Assembly: GCA_902793555.1 (NCBI GenBank)
Contig: CADBEF010000001.1
Coordinates: 1 to 41,402, forward strand
DNA length: 41,402 nt
Direction: 5' to 3'
Source of the DNA: an uncultured bacterium
Lineage (GTDB): Bacteria; Verrucomicrobiota; Kiritimatiellia; RFP12; UBA3636
Position numbers and translations under genes: made by a program
Shown: positions 7,665 through 16,443 of the stretch, piece after piece
Layout of the letters: the number at the start of each line of letters is the position of its first letter
Numbering within the stretch: the first letter of the stretch is position 1
The notes under the pieces: generated by a model
What the model was told of the DNA's origin: nothing
Seen by the model: only the letters and a program-made list of their open reading frames with translations
The model's database searches: none

Positions 7665-8885
7665 ATGGACACGCTCATCGAAGCCAGAAACCTGAGCCTC
7701 CGCTTCTCCGCGCCGACGGAGAAGAAGGGGAGTCTCAAGAAATGGGTGCTCGACGCCCTCCGCGGCCGGGTCCGGAGCCGACACTTCCTCGCGGTGGACG
7801 ACGTCTCCTTCCGCATCGACCGCGGCGAGGCCGTGGGCCTCGTCGGCCGCAACGGCGCCGGCAAGAGCACGCTCCTCAAGCTCGTCACGGGCATCGTCAA
7901 CCCGACCTCCGGCTCGATCGCCGTCCGCGGCCAGGTCGCGCCGCTGCTCGCGCTCGGCAACGGCCTCGACCCCAGGCTCACCGGGCGCGAGAACATCTAC
8001 CTGAACGGCGCGATTCTCGGCTACGAGAAGGCGTATCTGCGGGCGCACGAGAGGGACATCATCGACTTCTCCGAGCTCGGCGACTTCATCGACGCCCCCG
8101 TCCGGACCTATTCCTCCGGGATGACGATGCGTCTCGCCTTCTCGATTGCGACGGCCGCCTCGCCCGAAATCCTCATCCTCGACGAGGTCCTCGCCGTCGG
8201 CGACGCCGCCTTCCAGGCCAAATGCCGCGCCCGGATCGGGGAGATCATCGCCGACGGCGCCACCGTTTTCTTCGTTTCCCACAACCTCAAGGACATTCAG
8301 GAACTCTGCACGCGCGCCATCTGGCTCGACCACGGCCGCGTCATCTGGGACGGCTCGGCGGACGACGTCTGTCCTGTCTTCGGGCAGTTCGCGGCGTTGC
8401 CGTTTCTCTCGCTCTCCGAGTTCCTTCCGGGCGGGATTTCCGACGGAACCGTTCCGGTCGTCCGGTTCCGCAACAAGCGCGACGGGCGCCATCTGCTCAC
8501 CGCGGTCCGCGAAGAGATGAAGAACATCGTCTTGAAGCTGTCGGAGTGGGTCTGCGAAGGCGTTGTCTTCCGGACCTTTCCGGAAGCCGGCCCCGGAACC
8601 GTTCCTCTCCTGCGGTTCCTGAATCTCTCCAACGGCGTCCACGCCCTTGCCGTCGGCGAGGGCGAGGCCGCTCCCTACCGGGAGCGCCCCGATCTCTGGA
8701 AATACGAGAAGGTCGTCGGCCACGTCTTTCCCGTCGCGGCTCCGGGCCTTGTCCCCGTCCACCGCCTCGCCCGTCCGGATCTTCCCGGCATCCGCATCGC
8801 CGTCGGCGACTCCGAGCGCGGCGCCTTCCTCTCGACCGATCCGTCCCTTTTCGTTTTCGGAAAGCCATTCTACGTCCAACCATGA
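7665..8885 (+). CDS. wzt: Polysaccharide export ATPase (Wzt-like) with DUF5648-like C-terminus
   Basis: A 406-residue ABC ATPase that would power export of the polymer. Walker A GRNGAGKST (about residues 61-69), signature YSSGMTMRL (about 148-156), Walker B EILILDEVLA (about 168-177) and H-loop FFVSHN mark a complete nucleotide-binding domain in residues 1-240; the early TYSSGM and LALGNGLDP features are those of Wzt/TagH/KpsT-type exporters. From about residue 250 to the end the protein carries three repeats that resemble DUF5648 (PF18885): VPVVRFRNKRDGRHLLTA, then VPLLRFLNLSNGVHALAV, then a degenerate VPVHRLARPD. In the family the core is VYRFYN...HFYT. This replaces the usual Wzt carbohydrate-binding domain. 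The stop overlaps the next ATG by 4 nt (ATGA), so translation is probably coupled. Confidence 0.9.
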   Translation: MDTLIEARNLSLRFSAPTEKKGSLKKWVLDALRGRVRSRHFLAVDDVSFRIDRGEAVGLVGRNGAGKSTLLKLVTGIVNPTSGSIAVRGQVAPLLALGNGLDPRLTGRENIYLNGAILGYEKAYLRAHERDIIDFSELGDFIDAPVRTYSSGMTMRLAFSIATAASPEILILDEVLAVGDAAFQAKCRARIGEIIADGATVFFVSHNLKDIQELCTRAIWLDHGRVIWDGSADDVCPVFGQFAALPFLSLSEFLPGGISDGTVPVVRFRNKRDGRHLLTAVREEMKNIVLKLSEWVCEGVVFRTFPEAGPGTVPLLRFLNLSNGVHALAVGEGEAAPYRERPDLWKYEKVVGHVFPVAAPGLVPVHRLARPDLPGIRIAVGDSERGAFLSTDPSLFVFGKPFYVQP

Positions 8886-11800
8886 AGTTTCCGCCCGCCT
8901 CCCTCGTCACGCTCGTCCGGCTCCTGCGTCGCGACGGCTTCGCCTTCTTCGGCAAGTGCGTTCGATACGGCTCCTCCCGCGACGCCTGGCTCTGGCTCTT
9001 TCGCGGCGGACGGTTTCGGGAGGAGGCGTCCAGTTCCGTTTTCGTTCCCAAGACCGTCCCGGACGCGGACGACGCCGAAGAACGCGAGGCGAGCCTCCGC
9101 GTGCTCCGCGACTGGAACCCCGAGATCAGCGTCGTCGTCGCCAGTTACAACTACGCGCATCTGATCGGCGAGACGCTCGACGCCCTGGAAGCGCAGACAT
9201 ACCGCAATTTCGAGGTCCTGGTCATCGACAACGCCTCGCAGGACAACAGCGTCGAGGTCATTGAAAAATACGTGAAGCGCGATTCCCGCTTCTCGCTGAC
9301 GGTCCACGAAGTCAACCTCGGGCTTCCCGGCAGCGTGAAGCACGGAGTCGACCTTGCGAAGGGCGAATTCGTCGCCTTCTGCGAGGCGGACGACATATGG
9401 ACGCCGGACCACCTCGAGAAGAAGGTCCGGCTCCTCCGCGAGCACTGGGGGAGGCCGAACTTCGTCATCAACGACATCGAGCCGTTCGGCGAGCCGGGGC
9501 GCATCCGGGAGATTCTTCCGATGATGGAGACGCGACGTCCCATGCTCGCTCGGACGAGGAACCGCATTCCTCCGGAGGAGTTCCGCAAGCGCAACTGGAT
9601 CTTCACGTTCTCCATGTGCATGGTCCGTCGCGAAACGCTGCTGCGGTGCGACATGCTTTCCGTTCCGCGGCCGTCCAACCTCGACTGGTGGCTGTGGCGG
9701 CAGATCGGTCTTGAAAACGACGTGTACTGCGTCCACGAACCGCTTACGAAATGGCGGCTCCACCGGGCCTCGTACACCTGCCGCGACGACAACGCCCGCA
9801 TGACGGCGGACGGATACGACATGATCGCGGCGATGGACCGGCTGCTCGTCCGCGCGCATCCGGTCCAGGCGGAAGCCTTGCGCGCCTTCCTGCGGCCGGA
9901 GGACGCCTTCCGTTGCGAAAACGGGAGGCTTCTCCTCGACGGCGCCGGCATCGAAGGACCCCGTTTCACCGTCGCCGTTCCTTTGATCGGCTCCGCCGCC
10001 GCCCTCGCGCGCACATTCGAATCCATTGCTTCGCAAACCTATGGCGCGTTCGACGTCCGTCTCGTGGGACGCTGCCCGGATCCCGTCTCGGACGACGCGG
10101 CGGCCCGTCTCCGCGCGACTCTCGGACCGGGAGTCTCCGTCCGCCTCGTGGCGTGCCCGTACGCCGATCTCTCGGCCTTGATCGACGCAGCCTTCCCGGG
10201 GGCGGACGGGGACTGGGGCCTCCTGGTCCTTCCCGGAGACGTTCTCCGCCCCGAGGCGTTGCAGACATTTGCCTCCCGCATCGTCCTCGATCCGGACGCC
10301 GACGGATTCTGGGCAACGGCGCGCTGCCTGGAATCCAACGTGAAGTTCGCCCCCCTTCCGGACGCGACGCCCACCCCTTTCGCCGCGCCGGGCGCGTTCG
10401 TGTTCCGGTTGTCCGTTCCGGAGCCGGCCGACGCCCCCGGGTTCCCCGATTTTCCGGAACTGCGGCTTCTTCTCCGGACCGTTTCGGGCCGGAAGGCCGT
10501 TTTCGTCGACCATGCCGTTCTCCTCCACGACGACGCGCCGGACGGTCTCGACCCCTTTGGCCGCCGGATCTTCGCGGCTGCGGCCGCGTTCGCGCAATTC
10601 CGCGGGGATCCGCCGCCGCCCGCCATGCCCGCGGATCCGTTCAAGGACATGCCCCTGGTCTCCCGCTCCCGTTTCTTCGACGGGGCCTACTATCTCCGCG
10701 ACAACGCCGATGTCGCCCGCGCGGGAATGGAGCCCTTCGTTCACTATGCCCGCTACGGGACCACGCCGGACCGGAATCCGTCCGTGCAGTTCATCGGCGA
10801 CGAATACCTCGCCGTGAATCCCGACGTCGGCTACGCCAAAGTGCATCCGCTCGTCCACTACGAACGACACGGGCGCACGGAGGGCCGCCTGATCTCCTTT
10901 CTGGAGAACGACCGCGCCCCGTCGTTCCCGAAGGGCGCCGTGCCGCTTTCCAGATCCTTCGGAACGCACGCTCCCGAGAAGCGGCGGACGGCCGTCTTCG
11001 CGGGCTATTCGGGCGACGGAAGGATTCCCGAGACCGATCTGGAATACCTTCGCGGACTGCGGGAGGTCTGCGACAACGTCGTGTACGTCTGCAACAACCC
11101 GGTCTTCCCCGACGAGGCGGACAAGCTCGACGGCCTCGTGGGCGCCGCCCTCTTCGAATGCCACGGCGAATACGATTTCGGCTCCTACAAGCGCGGATGG
11201 CTCCTCGCGAAGGAGGCGGGGCTGCTCGATCCCTCCGCCTGCGACGAGGTCGTGTTCGCGAACAACTCCTGCTACGGCCCCGTCTTTCCGTTTTCGCGGA
11301 CGTTCGCGGCGATGTCCTCCCGTTCCTGCGACTTCTGGGGGCTCGCCGCGTGCCGCGTGCTCGGGCGCGACCACCTCCAGTCGTTCTTCCTCGTGTTCCG
11401 CCGCAAGGTCCTCGACGGCCCCGAGCTCGACTCGTTCCTCCGCGCCGTGACGCGCCAGCCGTCCCGCGGCTACATCGTGATGTGCTACGAGTTCGAAATC
11501 ACGAAGCGGCTCGCGGACGCCGGCTATTCCTTCGACGCGCTCGTCCCCGTTTCCTTCCACGCAGAAAAGGGCGCCGTGCCCTCCCGGATGCCCGTGACGA
11601 CGATGGAGCAATACGGTTTCCCGATCCTCAAGGCGAAAGTCGTGAACGGCGATTCGCGTGAGAGCGTCGACCATGCGCTGGAGATCGTCCGGAACGCCAA
11701 TCCGAAGCTCGCCGCCATGATCCGGCGCGGATCGATGGAGCGGCGCCATCCGCGCGTCTCGGTCGAGGAGCACCGGGCTTCCTTCGCGGCGACCGTCGCC

Positions 11801-13000
11801 CGGATCGCAGCGAAGGCCGCGGCCGGAGAACCGGTCCGGGCCGTTTTTCCGGTTTCAAACCCCTCCATGTTCCCCGCCCGGCCCCTGTTCGACGCCATGC
11901 GGGCGGATGCCCGGTTCGACGCCCGGATCGTCGTCGTCCCCGACATGCGCGGCCTGGACCGGGATCCGGCGGCAGCGCGGCGGGCGTGCCGCGAGGAGCT
12001 GGACCGGTCGATCCCCGCGGACCGGTTCCTCGACGCGGAGCCGGACGAGTTCGGCCTCTATCCCGACGTTCTCGCCGACGCCGACATCGTCTGCTATCCG
12101 TCTCCCTACGACCTCTCGTGCTTCCGGTTCAACCCCCACTATGCCGTCGGTCGTTCCTTCCTCCCGATCCACGTCAACTACGGCTTCTACCGGTCGGTCT
12201 ACGACCGGGACATCGTGGGGCGCCAGAACTACGCCTGGTTCTGGAAGGCGTTCTTCGAGTGCGAGGCGACCGCGAAGGAGTACGCGGAGCACTCGATCCT
12301 GAAAGGCGCGAATGCGGAAGTCGTCGGCTACGTCAAGATGGACGCGCTTGCTTCCGCGAAGCCGTGGCCGCGCAACGGGAATCGGAAGCGCGTCCTGATC
12401 GCCCCGCACCACTCCGTCGAGGGCGGCGCGAACGACACGCTCGCGCTCTCGAACTTCCAGCGCTACGCGGACTTCTTCCTCGCGCTTCCGAAGCGCCACC
12501 CGGAGCTGGACTTCGTCTTCCGCCCGCACCCGTTCCTCTTCACGGTTCTCTCCCATCCGTCCAGATGGGGGCAGGAGAAAGTCGACGACTGGATCGCCCG
12601 GATGAAGGCGCACCCGAACGTCCGCTGGAGCGACGAAGGGGACTACTTCCCGGTATTCGCGTCGTGCGACGCCTGCGTCCAGGACTGCGGCTCGTACCTC
12701 GTCGAGTGGTTCTACACCGGCAAGCCCTGCTGCTACATGCTCAAGGATCCCTCCGACATCGACGCGAAGTTCGCGCCGCTCGGCAAGGACTGCCTCTCGC
12801 ACTGCCACCTCGCCTACGACGAGGCCGCGATCGAGTCGTTCCTGCGCGACGTCGTCGAAAGGGGCGCCGATCCGAAGGCCGCCGTCCGGGACGAATTCCG
12901 CAAGACCGTCATGGTCAACTACCCCCACGCCGCCGACGCGGCGCTCGCGTCGATCCGCCGAGCGCTCGGCATGGCGCAACTGCCTTCTTCCCCGAAATGA
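8882..13000 (+). CDS. Giant modular glycosyltransferase: GT2, GT2-like, RgpF-like, CDP-glycerol transferase-like
   Basis: A 1372-residue cytoplasmic polymer-assembly enzyme. Visible modules: a short N-terminal region (1-75) shared with the gene at 24395; a GT2 GT-A domain (about 78-345) with SVVVASYNYAHLI, VLVIDNASQDNS and an acidic CEADDIW metal site; a second degenerate GT2-like domain (about 360-570) lacking an obvious DxD; a YLxxNPDV and HYxxxGxxEGR repeat region (about 597-670); a rhamnan-synthesis-F-like domain (PF05045-like, about 700-900, with YDFGSYKRGW and NNSCYGPVFPF); and a C-terminal CDP-glycerol glycerophosphotransferase-like domain (PF04464-like, about 980-1365, with [18 protein letters not shown] and [13 protein letters not shown]). 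The start overlaps the ATPase stop. The gene ends in a 4-nt ATGA overlap with the next. Sugar specificity cannot be read from the sequence. Confidence 0.88.
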   Translation: MKFPPASLVTLVRLLRRDGFAFFGKCVRYGSSRDAWLWLFRGGRFREEASSSVFVPKTVPDADDAEEREASLRVLRDWNPEISVVVASYNYAHLIGETLDALEAQTYRNFEVLVIDNASQDNSVEVIEKYVKRDSRFSLTVHEVNLGLPGSVKHGVDLAKGEFVAFCEADDIWTPDHLEKKVRLLREHWGRPNFVINDIEPFGEPGRIREILPMMETRRPMLARTRNRIPPEEFRKRNWIFTFSMCMVRRETLLRCDMLSVPRPSNLDWWLWRQIGLENDVYCVHEPLTKWRLHRASYTCRDDNARMTADGYDMIAAMDRLLVRAHPVQAEALRAFLRPEDAFRCENGRLLLDGAGIEGPRFTVAVPLIGSAAALARTFESIASQTYGAFDVRLVGRCPDPVSDDAAARLRATLGPGVSVRLVACPYADLSALIDAAFPGADGDWGLLVLPGDVLRPEALQTFASRIVLDPDADGFWATARCLESNVKFAPLPDATPTPFAAPGAFVFRLSVPEPADAPGFPDFPELRLLLRTVSGRKAVFVDHAVLLHDDAPDGLDPFGRRIFAAAAAFAQFRGDPPPPAMPADPFKDMPLVSRSRFFDGAYYLRDNADVARAGMEPFVHYARYGTTPDRNPSVQFIGDEYLAVNPDVGYAKVHPLVHYERHGRTEGRLISFLENDRAPSFPKGAVPLSRSFGTHAPEKRRTAVFAGYSGDGRIPETDLEYLRGLREVCDNVVYVCNNPVFPDEADKLDGLVGAALFECHGEYDFGSYKRGWLLAKEAGLLDPSACDEVVFANNSCYGPVFPFSRTFAAMSSRSCDFWGLAACRVLGRDHLQSFFLVFRRKVLDGPELDSFLRAVTRQPSRGYIVMCYEFEITKRLADAGYSFDALVPVSFHAEKGAVPSRMPVTTMEQYGFPILKAKVVNGDSRESVDHALEIVRNANPKLAAMIRRGSMERRHPRVSVEEHRASFAATVARIAAKAAAGEPVRAVFPVSNPSMFPARPLFDAMRADARFDARIVVVPDMRGLDRDPAAARRACREELDRSIPADRFLDAEPDEFGLYPDVLADADIVCYPSPYDLSCFRFNPHYAVGRSFLPIHVNYGFYRSVYDRDIVGRQNYAWFWKAFFECEATAKEYAEHSILKGANAEVVGYVKMDALASAKPWPRNGNRKRVLIAPHHSVEGGANDTLALSNFQRYADFFLALPKRHPELDFVFRPHPFLFTVLSHPSRWGQEKVDDWIARMKAHPNVRWSDEGDYFPVFASCDACVQDCGSYLVEWFYTGKPCCYMLKDPSDIDAKFAPLGKDCLSHCHLAYDEAAIESFLRDVVERGADPKAAVRDEFRKTVMVNYPHAADAALASIRRALGMAQLPSSPK
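12662..12975 (+). repeat. Inverted repeat copy A (3' end of modular transferase gene)
   Basis: The last roughly 310 bp of the 8882-13000 gene match, in inverted orientation, 31057-31370 at the end of the minus-strand transferase gene. By eye there are about 20 differences. Upstream of this tract the two genes diverge clearly in protein sequence, so the match points to recent duplication or gene conversion. Confidence 0.85.
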
Positions 13001-15180
13001 CGAACAGCCCCCGACTCCATCGCAACATTCTCCTCTCCGCCACGCTCCTTCTGGGCGCCGCGATCTTCGTTCTGGGACAAGACGTCTTCCATTCAAAAAC
13101 AGTGGACGTCACGCTCGGCATCCGCTCGCGGACCGACTCTTTCTGCCAGGTCTTCTGGACCGAGAAACCCGGAACTCCGTTCACGCCGGGGCGGTCGAAA
13201 CTCGCCCGAGTTTTCTCGGAGGGTTCCGTCGCGACGTTATCCCTTCCGGCGAAACGGATCGAGCGACTGCGCGTGGACTTCGGGGCGGGGAACACGGCGT
13301 TCCGGGCCGGGCCGGTTCTCGTATCCGGTTCCGAAAGAACGACGCTGGACTGGAACGATTTCGACGCGCGGCACGACATGAAAAGCTTCACGGTCGACGC
13401 GGGGGGAGCGGTCGACGCCGTCCCCTCCGGAATCGACCCGTACGCCGTCCACAACCGTCCGATCGGCATTCGTTGCCGTCGCACCGTCCACCCCATGACG
13501 ACGGCATGCTTCGCCGCGTTGATTCTTCTGGTCTGCCTGCAGGTCGCACGCCCGAACCATCCCGTCCGTTCGGAAACGGAGCCGGATTCAGCGCGCGCGC
13601 GCCGGCTTCGGATCGCGCGCATTTCGGCCCTTTCCGCCTCGTCGGTCCTGTTCGTTCTGCTCGCGTGGCAGAGCGACGACGCATTTCACGGATATGCGAT
13701 GGCCCGGAACTTGGCGAACGGGAACGGATTCGTCTACAACGCCGGCGAACGAGTCTCCGCCTCCACTTGTCCGTTCTTCACGCTGCTCGTCTCCTTGGCG
13801 TATTTCCTCACGCGTGAAATGTTCGTCACTTCGCTTGCCGTCGACCTGCTCTGCAGTCTGGCAGCGGTGGGCCTGCTCTTCTTCCGGTTCTGCCGCACGC
13901 CCTGGCAGGTCGCAGCGGCCTTTCTCCTGTGCGCCGGAAAGTGCTTCGTCACCTACACATCGGGAGGACTGGAGAACGGAATGCTCTACCTTCTTGCGGG
14001 TTGCATGGTCTGGCTTTCGCTTCTGCGGAGCCGGGGGGCTCCCGTCGTGTTCCTGCATGCCCTCGTCGCGGGGCTCCTCGCCGGAACGAGAATGGACATC
14101 ATCCTGGTGTTCCTCCCTTATCTGGTCTGGGTGTTCTTCGTCCGCCGAAACGAAATCGGCCGGGGAAGGGCGGTTCTCCTCGGCGTCCTCGGGTGCGCCC
14201 CGTTCTTCCTCTGGGAGGCCTTTTCCCTCTTTTACTACGGAACCCCGTTCCCCAACACGGCCTACGCCAAACTGGGGACGGGCATCCCCGTCATCCGCTA
14301 TTTTCTGCGGGGCCTGTCGTATTTCCCCGCGACCATGATCGTCGATCCCGGCGTCGTTCTCGTGCCCTTCTCCGTCATCCTTGTCGTGTGGTTGCGAACC
14401 CGGGACACCGGGGCCCGGCTTCTGGGAATCGGGATCGCCCTCTATTTCTGTTACGTCGCCCGGATCGGCGGAGACTTCATGCTTGGGCGTCATTTCACCG
14501 TCATCTATTTTCTGGCGGTCTGCCTCCTTTTTGTCGCGGGGGACGCGTCGTCCGGCGCCAATCCGCGGGTCGCCTGGATCGACCGGGTCGGCCGTTCCGG
14601 CTGGTTCCGGACGGCCCTGCTGGGGGGGGCGCTGGTCTTCCTGGGCTGGTCCGCATGCGTCCGGGAGGTTCGCGGGGGCGAGTTCCTCCGGGGAGTCGAC
14701 TTCCCGGTTCCCGGCATGATGATCGACGAACGGGCCCACTATTTCGCCAGAAACGGACTGGTCCCCAATCTCGTTTCCCGGATCCGCGACGGCCGTTGGC
14801 TGTTCGTCCGGCCCGGCGCTCTGCCGGATTCGGTTCGCGACGCCGGACGGAAACGGGCACTCGTCGACGTCGCGTCGGGCATTCGGGTCTTCTGCAATCC
14901 GGACGTGTACTTGACCGATTCGTTCGCCTTGGGCGACCCCTTCCTCGCGCGTCTGCCGGCGGCCCCCGTGACGGGGTACAAATTCCGGATCGGACACCTC
15001 AGGCGAATCGTTCCGGACGGATACGCGGAGTCGGTAGCCAACGACGACAACGAAATCGCCGACCCGATTCTCCGCGACTACTACGACCGGATCGTTCTCG
15101 TGACACGGGGGCCGCTGTTTTCGCGGAAACGCCTCGCGGCCATTGCAGACCTCAATCTGCACCGGCCGGAGTTCCGGTGA
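12997..15180 (+). CDS. GT-C membrane glycosyltransferase, ZomB/AftB arabinofuranosyltransferase-like
   Basis: A 727-residue polytopic membrane protein. After an N-terminal membrane anchor (about 10-30) comes an extracytoplasmic beta-rich domain (about 35-165), then another anchor and a multi-spanning GT-C core. The core begins with SDDAFHGYAMARNLANGNG at about residue 225, matching the DDAF..Y..RNL..G.G motif that opens AftB/ZomB-type transferases and holds the putative catalytic aspartates. Further matches are NAGERVSAST, YYGTPFPNTAYAKL and GGDFMLGRHF. A soluble C-terminal region (about 570-727) follows. Family knowledge suggests transfer of a sugar from a polyprenyl-phosphate donor outside the cytoplasmic membrane; the sugar is unknown. 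The start overlaps the previous stop (ATGA). The G+C looks lower than in the transferase upstream. Confidence 0.8.
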   Translation: MTNSPRLHRNILLSATLLLGAAIFVLGQDVFHSKTVDVTLGIRSRTDSFCQVFWTEKPGTPFTPGRSKLARVFSEGSVATLSLPAKRIERLRVDFGAGNTAFRAGPVLVSGSERTTLDWNDFDARHDMKSFTVDAGGAVDAVPSGIDPYAVHNRPIGIRCRRTVHPMTTACFAALILLVCLQVARPNHPVRSETEPDSARARRLRIARISALSASSVLFVLLAWQSDDAFHGYAMARNLANGNGFVYNAGERVSASTCPFFTLLVSLAYFLTREMFVTSLAVDLLCSLAAVGLLFFRFCRTPWQVAAAFLLCAGKCFVTYTSGGLENGMLYLLAGCMVWLSLLRSRGAPVVFLHALVAGLLAGTRMDIILVFLPYLVWVFFVRRNEIGRGRAVLLGVLGCAPFFLWEAFSLFYYGTPFPNTAYAKLGTGIPVIRYFLRGLSYFPATMIVDPGVVLVPFSVILVVWLRTRDTGARLLGIGIALYFCYVARIGGDFMLGRHFTVIYFLAVCLLFVAGDASSGANPRVAWIDRVGRSGWFRTALLGGALVFLGWSACVREVRGGEFLRGVDFPVPGMMIDERAHYFARNGLVPNLVSRIRDGRWLFVRPGALPDSVRDAGRKRALVDVASGIRVFCNPDVYLTDSFALGDPFLARLPAAPVTGYKFRIGHLRRIVPDGYAESVANDDNEIADPILRDYYDRIVLVTRGPLFSRKRLAAIADLNLHRPEFR

Positions 15181-15213
15181 ACGACGCGGAAGGACCGGAG
15201 GGGGAACACGGAC

Positions 15214-16413
15214 ATGAAAACCAAAATCGCGATCGTCGGCGCCGGACCGTCCGGCTTGACTTTGGCCCACGCGCTCCTGCGGCGCGGCATCGGGGACTTT
15301 CTGGTCCTGGAAAAGGAAGCGGACGCGGGCGGCCTCTGCCGCACGCGCATCGTCGACGGAAGCCCGCTCGATGTCGGCGGCGGGCACTTCCTCGACGTGC
15401 GTCGCCCGGCCGTCACCGAATTCGTCTTCGGATTCCTTCCCGAGCGGGAATGGAACCGCTTCGAGCGCGATTCCCGCATCTCGATCCACGGGCAGACGAT
15501 CGGCAGCCCGTTCGAAGCGAACGTCTGGCAGCTCGACGAGGCGCACCAAAAGCGGTATCTGGCCGACATCGCCGCGGCGGGTTGCAACACGGGCGCGCCG
15601 ATGCCGGAGAAATTCACGGACTGGATCTACTGGAAACTCGGCAAGGGCATCGCGGAAGACTACATGCTGCCCTACAACCGGAAAATGTTCGGCGACGACC
15701 TGGACGCCCTCGGGACCTATTGGCTCGACAAGCTTCCGAGCGTCTCCTACCAGGACACGCTCCGCAGCTGCGCGGAACGCCGCCCTCACGCGGTCCAGCC
15801 GGGCCACGCCGTTTTCTTCTACCCGAAATCGTTCGGCATCGGCGAAGCCTGGCGGCGCATGGCGGAGGCGCTCGGCCCGCGTCTCCTCCTCGGGACGCCC
15901 GCGCGGACGCTCGACGTCGCGGCGCGGACCGTGAACGGGGAAATCGAGGCGGACGTCGTCGTGAACACGGCACCGTGGCCCGCGTTCGAGCGGATCGACG
16001 GCCTCTCGCCGGAGGCCCGCACGGCGATTTCGCGCCTCCGGCACACGTCGGTCGACGTCGACTACGTGCCGGAGACGCTCGACACGCCCGCGCAGTGGAT
16101 CTACCTGCCCGACCCGGCCCTTCCGGAACACCGGCTGCTCGTCCGCTCCAATTTCGTTCCCGGAGCGCGCGGACACTGGCGGGAGACGCGCCGCGAACGC
16201 AACGTCCCGCTCCGCCCCGGGGCGTTCCGGCACTCCTCGGAGTATTCCTATCCGCTCAACACGGTCGGCAAGAACGAGGCGATGGCGGCGTTGCTGGCGG
16301 AAACCGCGGCCAGCCGCGTCTTCGGCCTCGGCCGCTGGGGCGAGTGGCAGCACTACAACACCGACGTCGTCGTGGAGAAAGCCCTCGCGATGGCGGAACG
16401 TCTCGCGCCGTAA
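15214..16413 (+). CDS. FAD-dependent oxidoreductase, UDP-galactopyranose mutase-like
   Basis: A 399-residue flavoprotein. The N-terminal Rossmann motif is VGAGPSGLTLAHALL (residues 7-21), followed by an acidic residue at the end of strand 2 (LEKEADAGGLCRT) and DVGGGHFLD, typical of the amine oxidase / UDP-galactopyranose mutase superfamily. YNRKMFGDDLDALGTYWLDK (about residues 149-168) resembles the mid-region of UGM-like proteins from polysaccharide clusters. Full UGM function is uncertain, because most such proteins are named only as NAD(P)/FAD-dependent oxidoreductases. A good ribosome-binding site (GGAGGGG at about 15197-15203) lies about 10 nt before the ATG. It is 33 nt downstream of the GT-C gene and converges with the minus-strand GT2. 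Confidence 0.8.
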   Translation: MKTKIAIVGAGPSGLTLAHALLRRGIGDFLVLEKEADAGGLCRTRIVDGSPLDVGGGHFLDVRRPAVTEFVFGFLPEREWNRFERDSRISIHGQTIGSPFEANVWQLDEAHQKRYLADIAAAGCNTGAPMPEKFTDWIYWKLGKGIAEDYMLPYNRKMFGDDLDALGTYWLDKLPSVSYQDTLRSCAERRPHAVQPGHAVFFYPKSFGIGEAWRRMAEALGPRLLLGTPARTLDVAARTVNGEIEADVVVNTAPWPAFERIDGLSPEARTAISRLRHTSVDVDYVPETLDTPAQWIYLPDPALPEHRLLVRSNFVPGARGHWRETRRERNVPLRPGAFRHSSEYSYPLNTVGKNEAMAALLAETAASRVFGLGRWGEWQHYNTDVVVEKALAMAERLAP

Positions 16414-16421
16414 CGCCGACG

Positions 16422-16443
16422 CCGCCGCCCGTTCCCGCGGCGG
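16422..16443. terminator. GC-rich hairpin between convergent genes
   Basis: 16422-16428 (CCGCCGC) pairs with 16437-16443 (GCGGCGG) around an 8-nt loop in the 30-bp gap between two convergent stop codons. It has no U-tract, so it is only a candidate bidirectional terminator. Confidence 0.35.
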
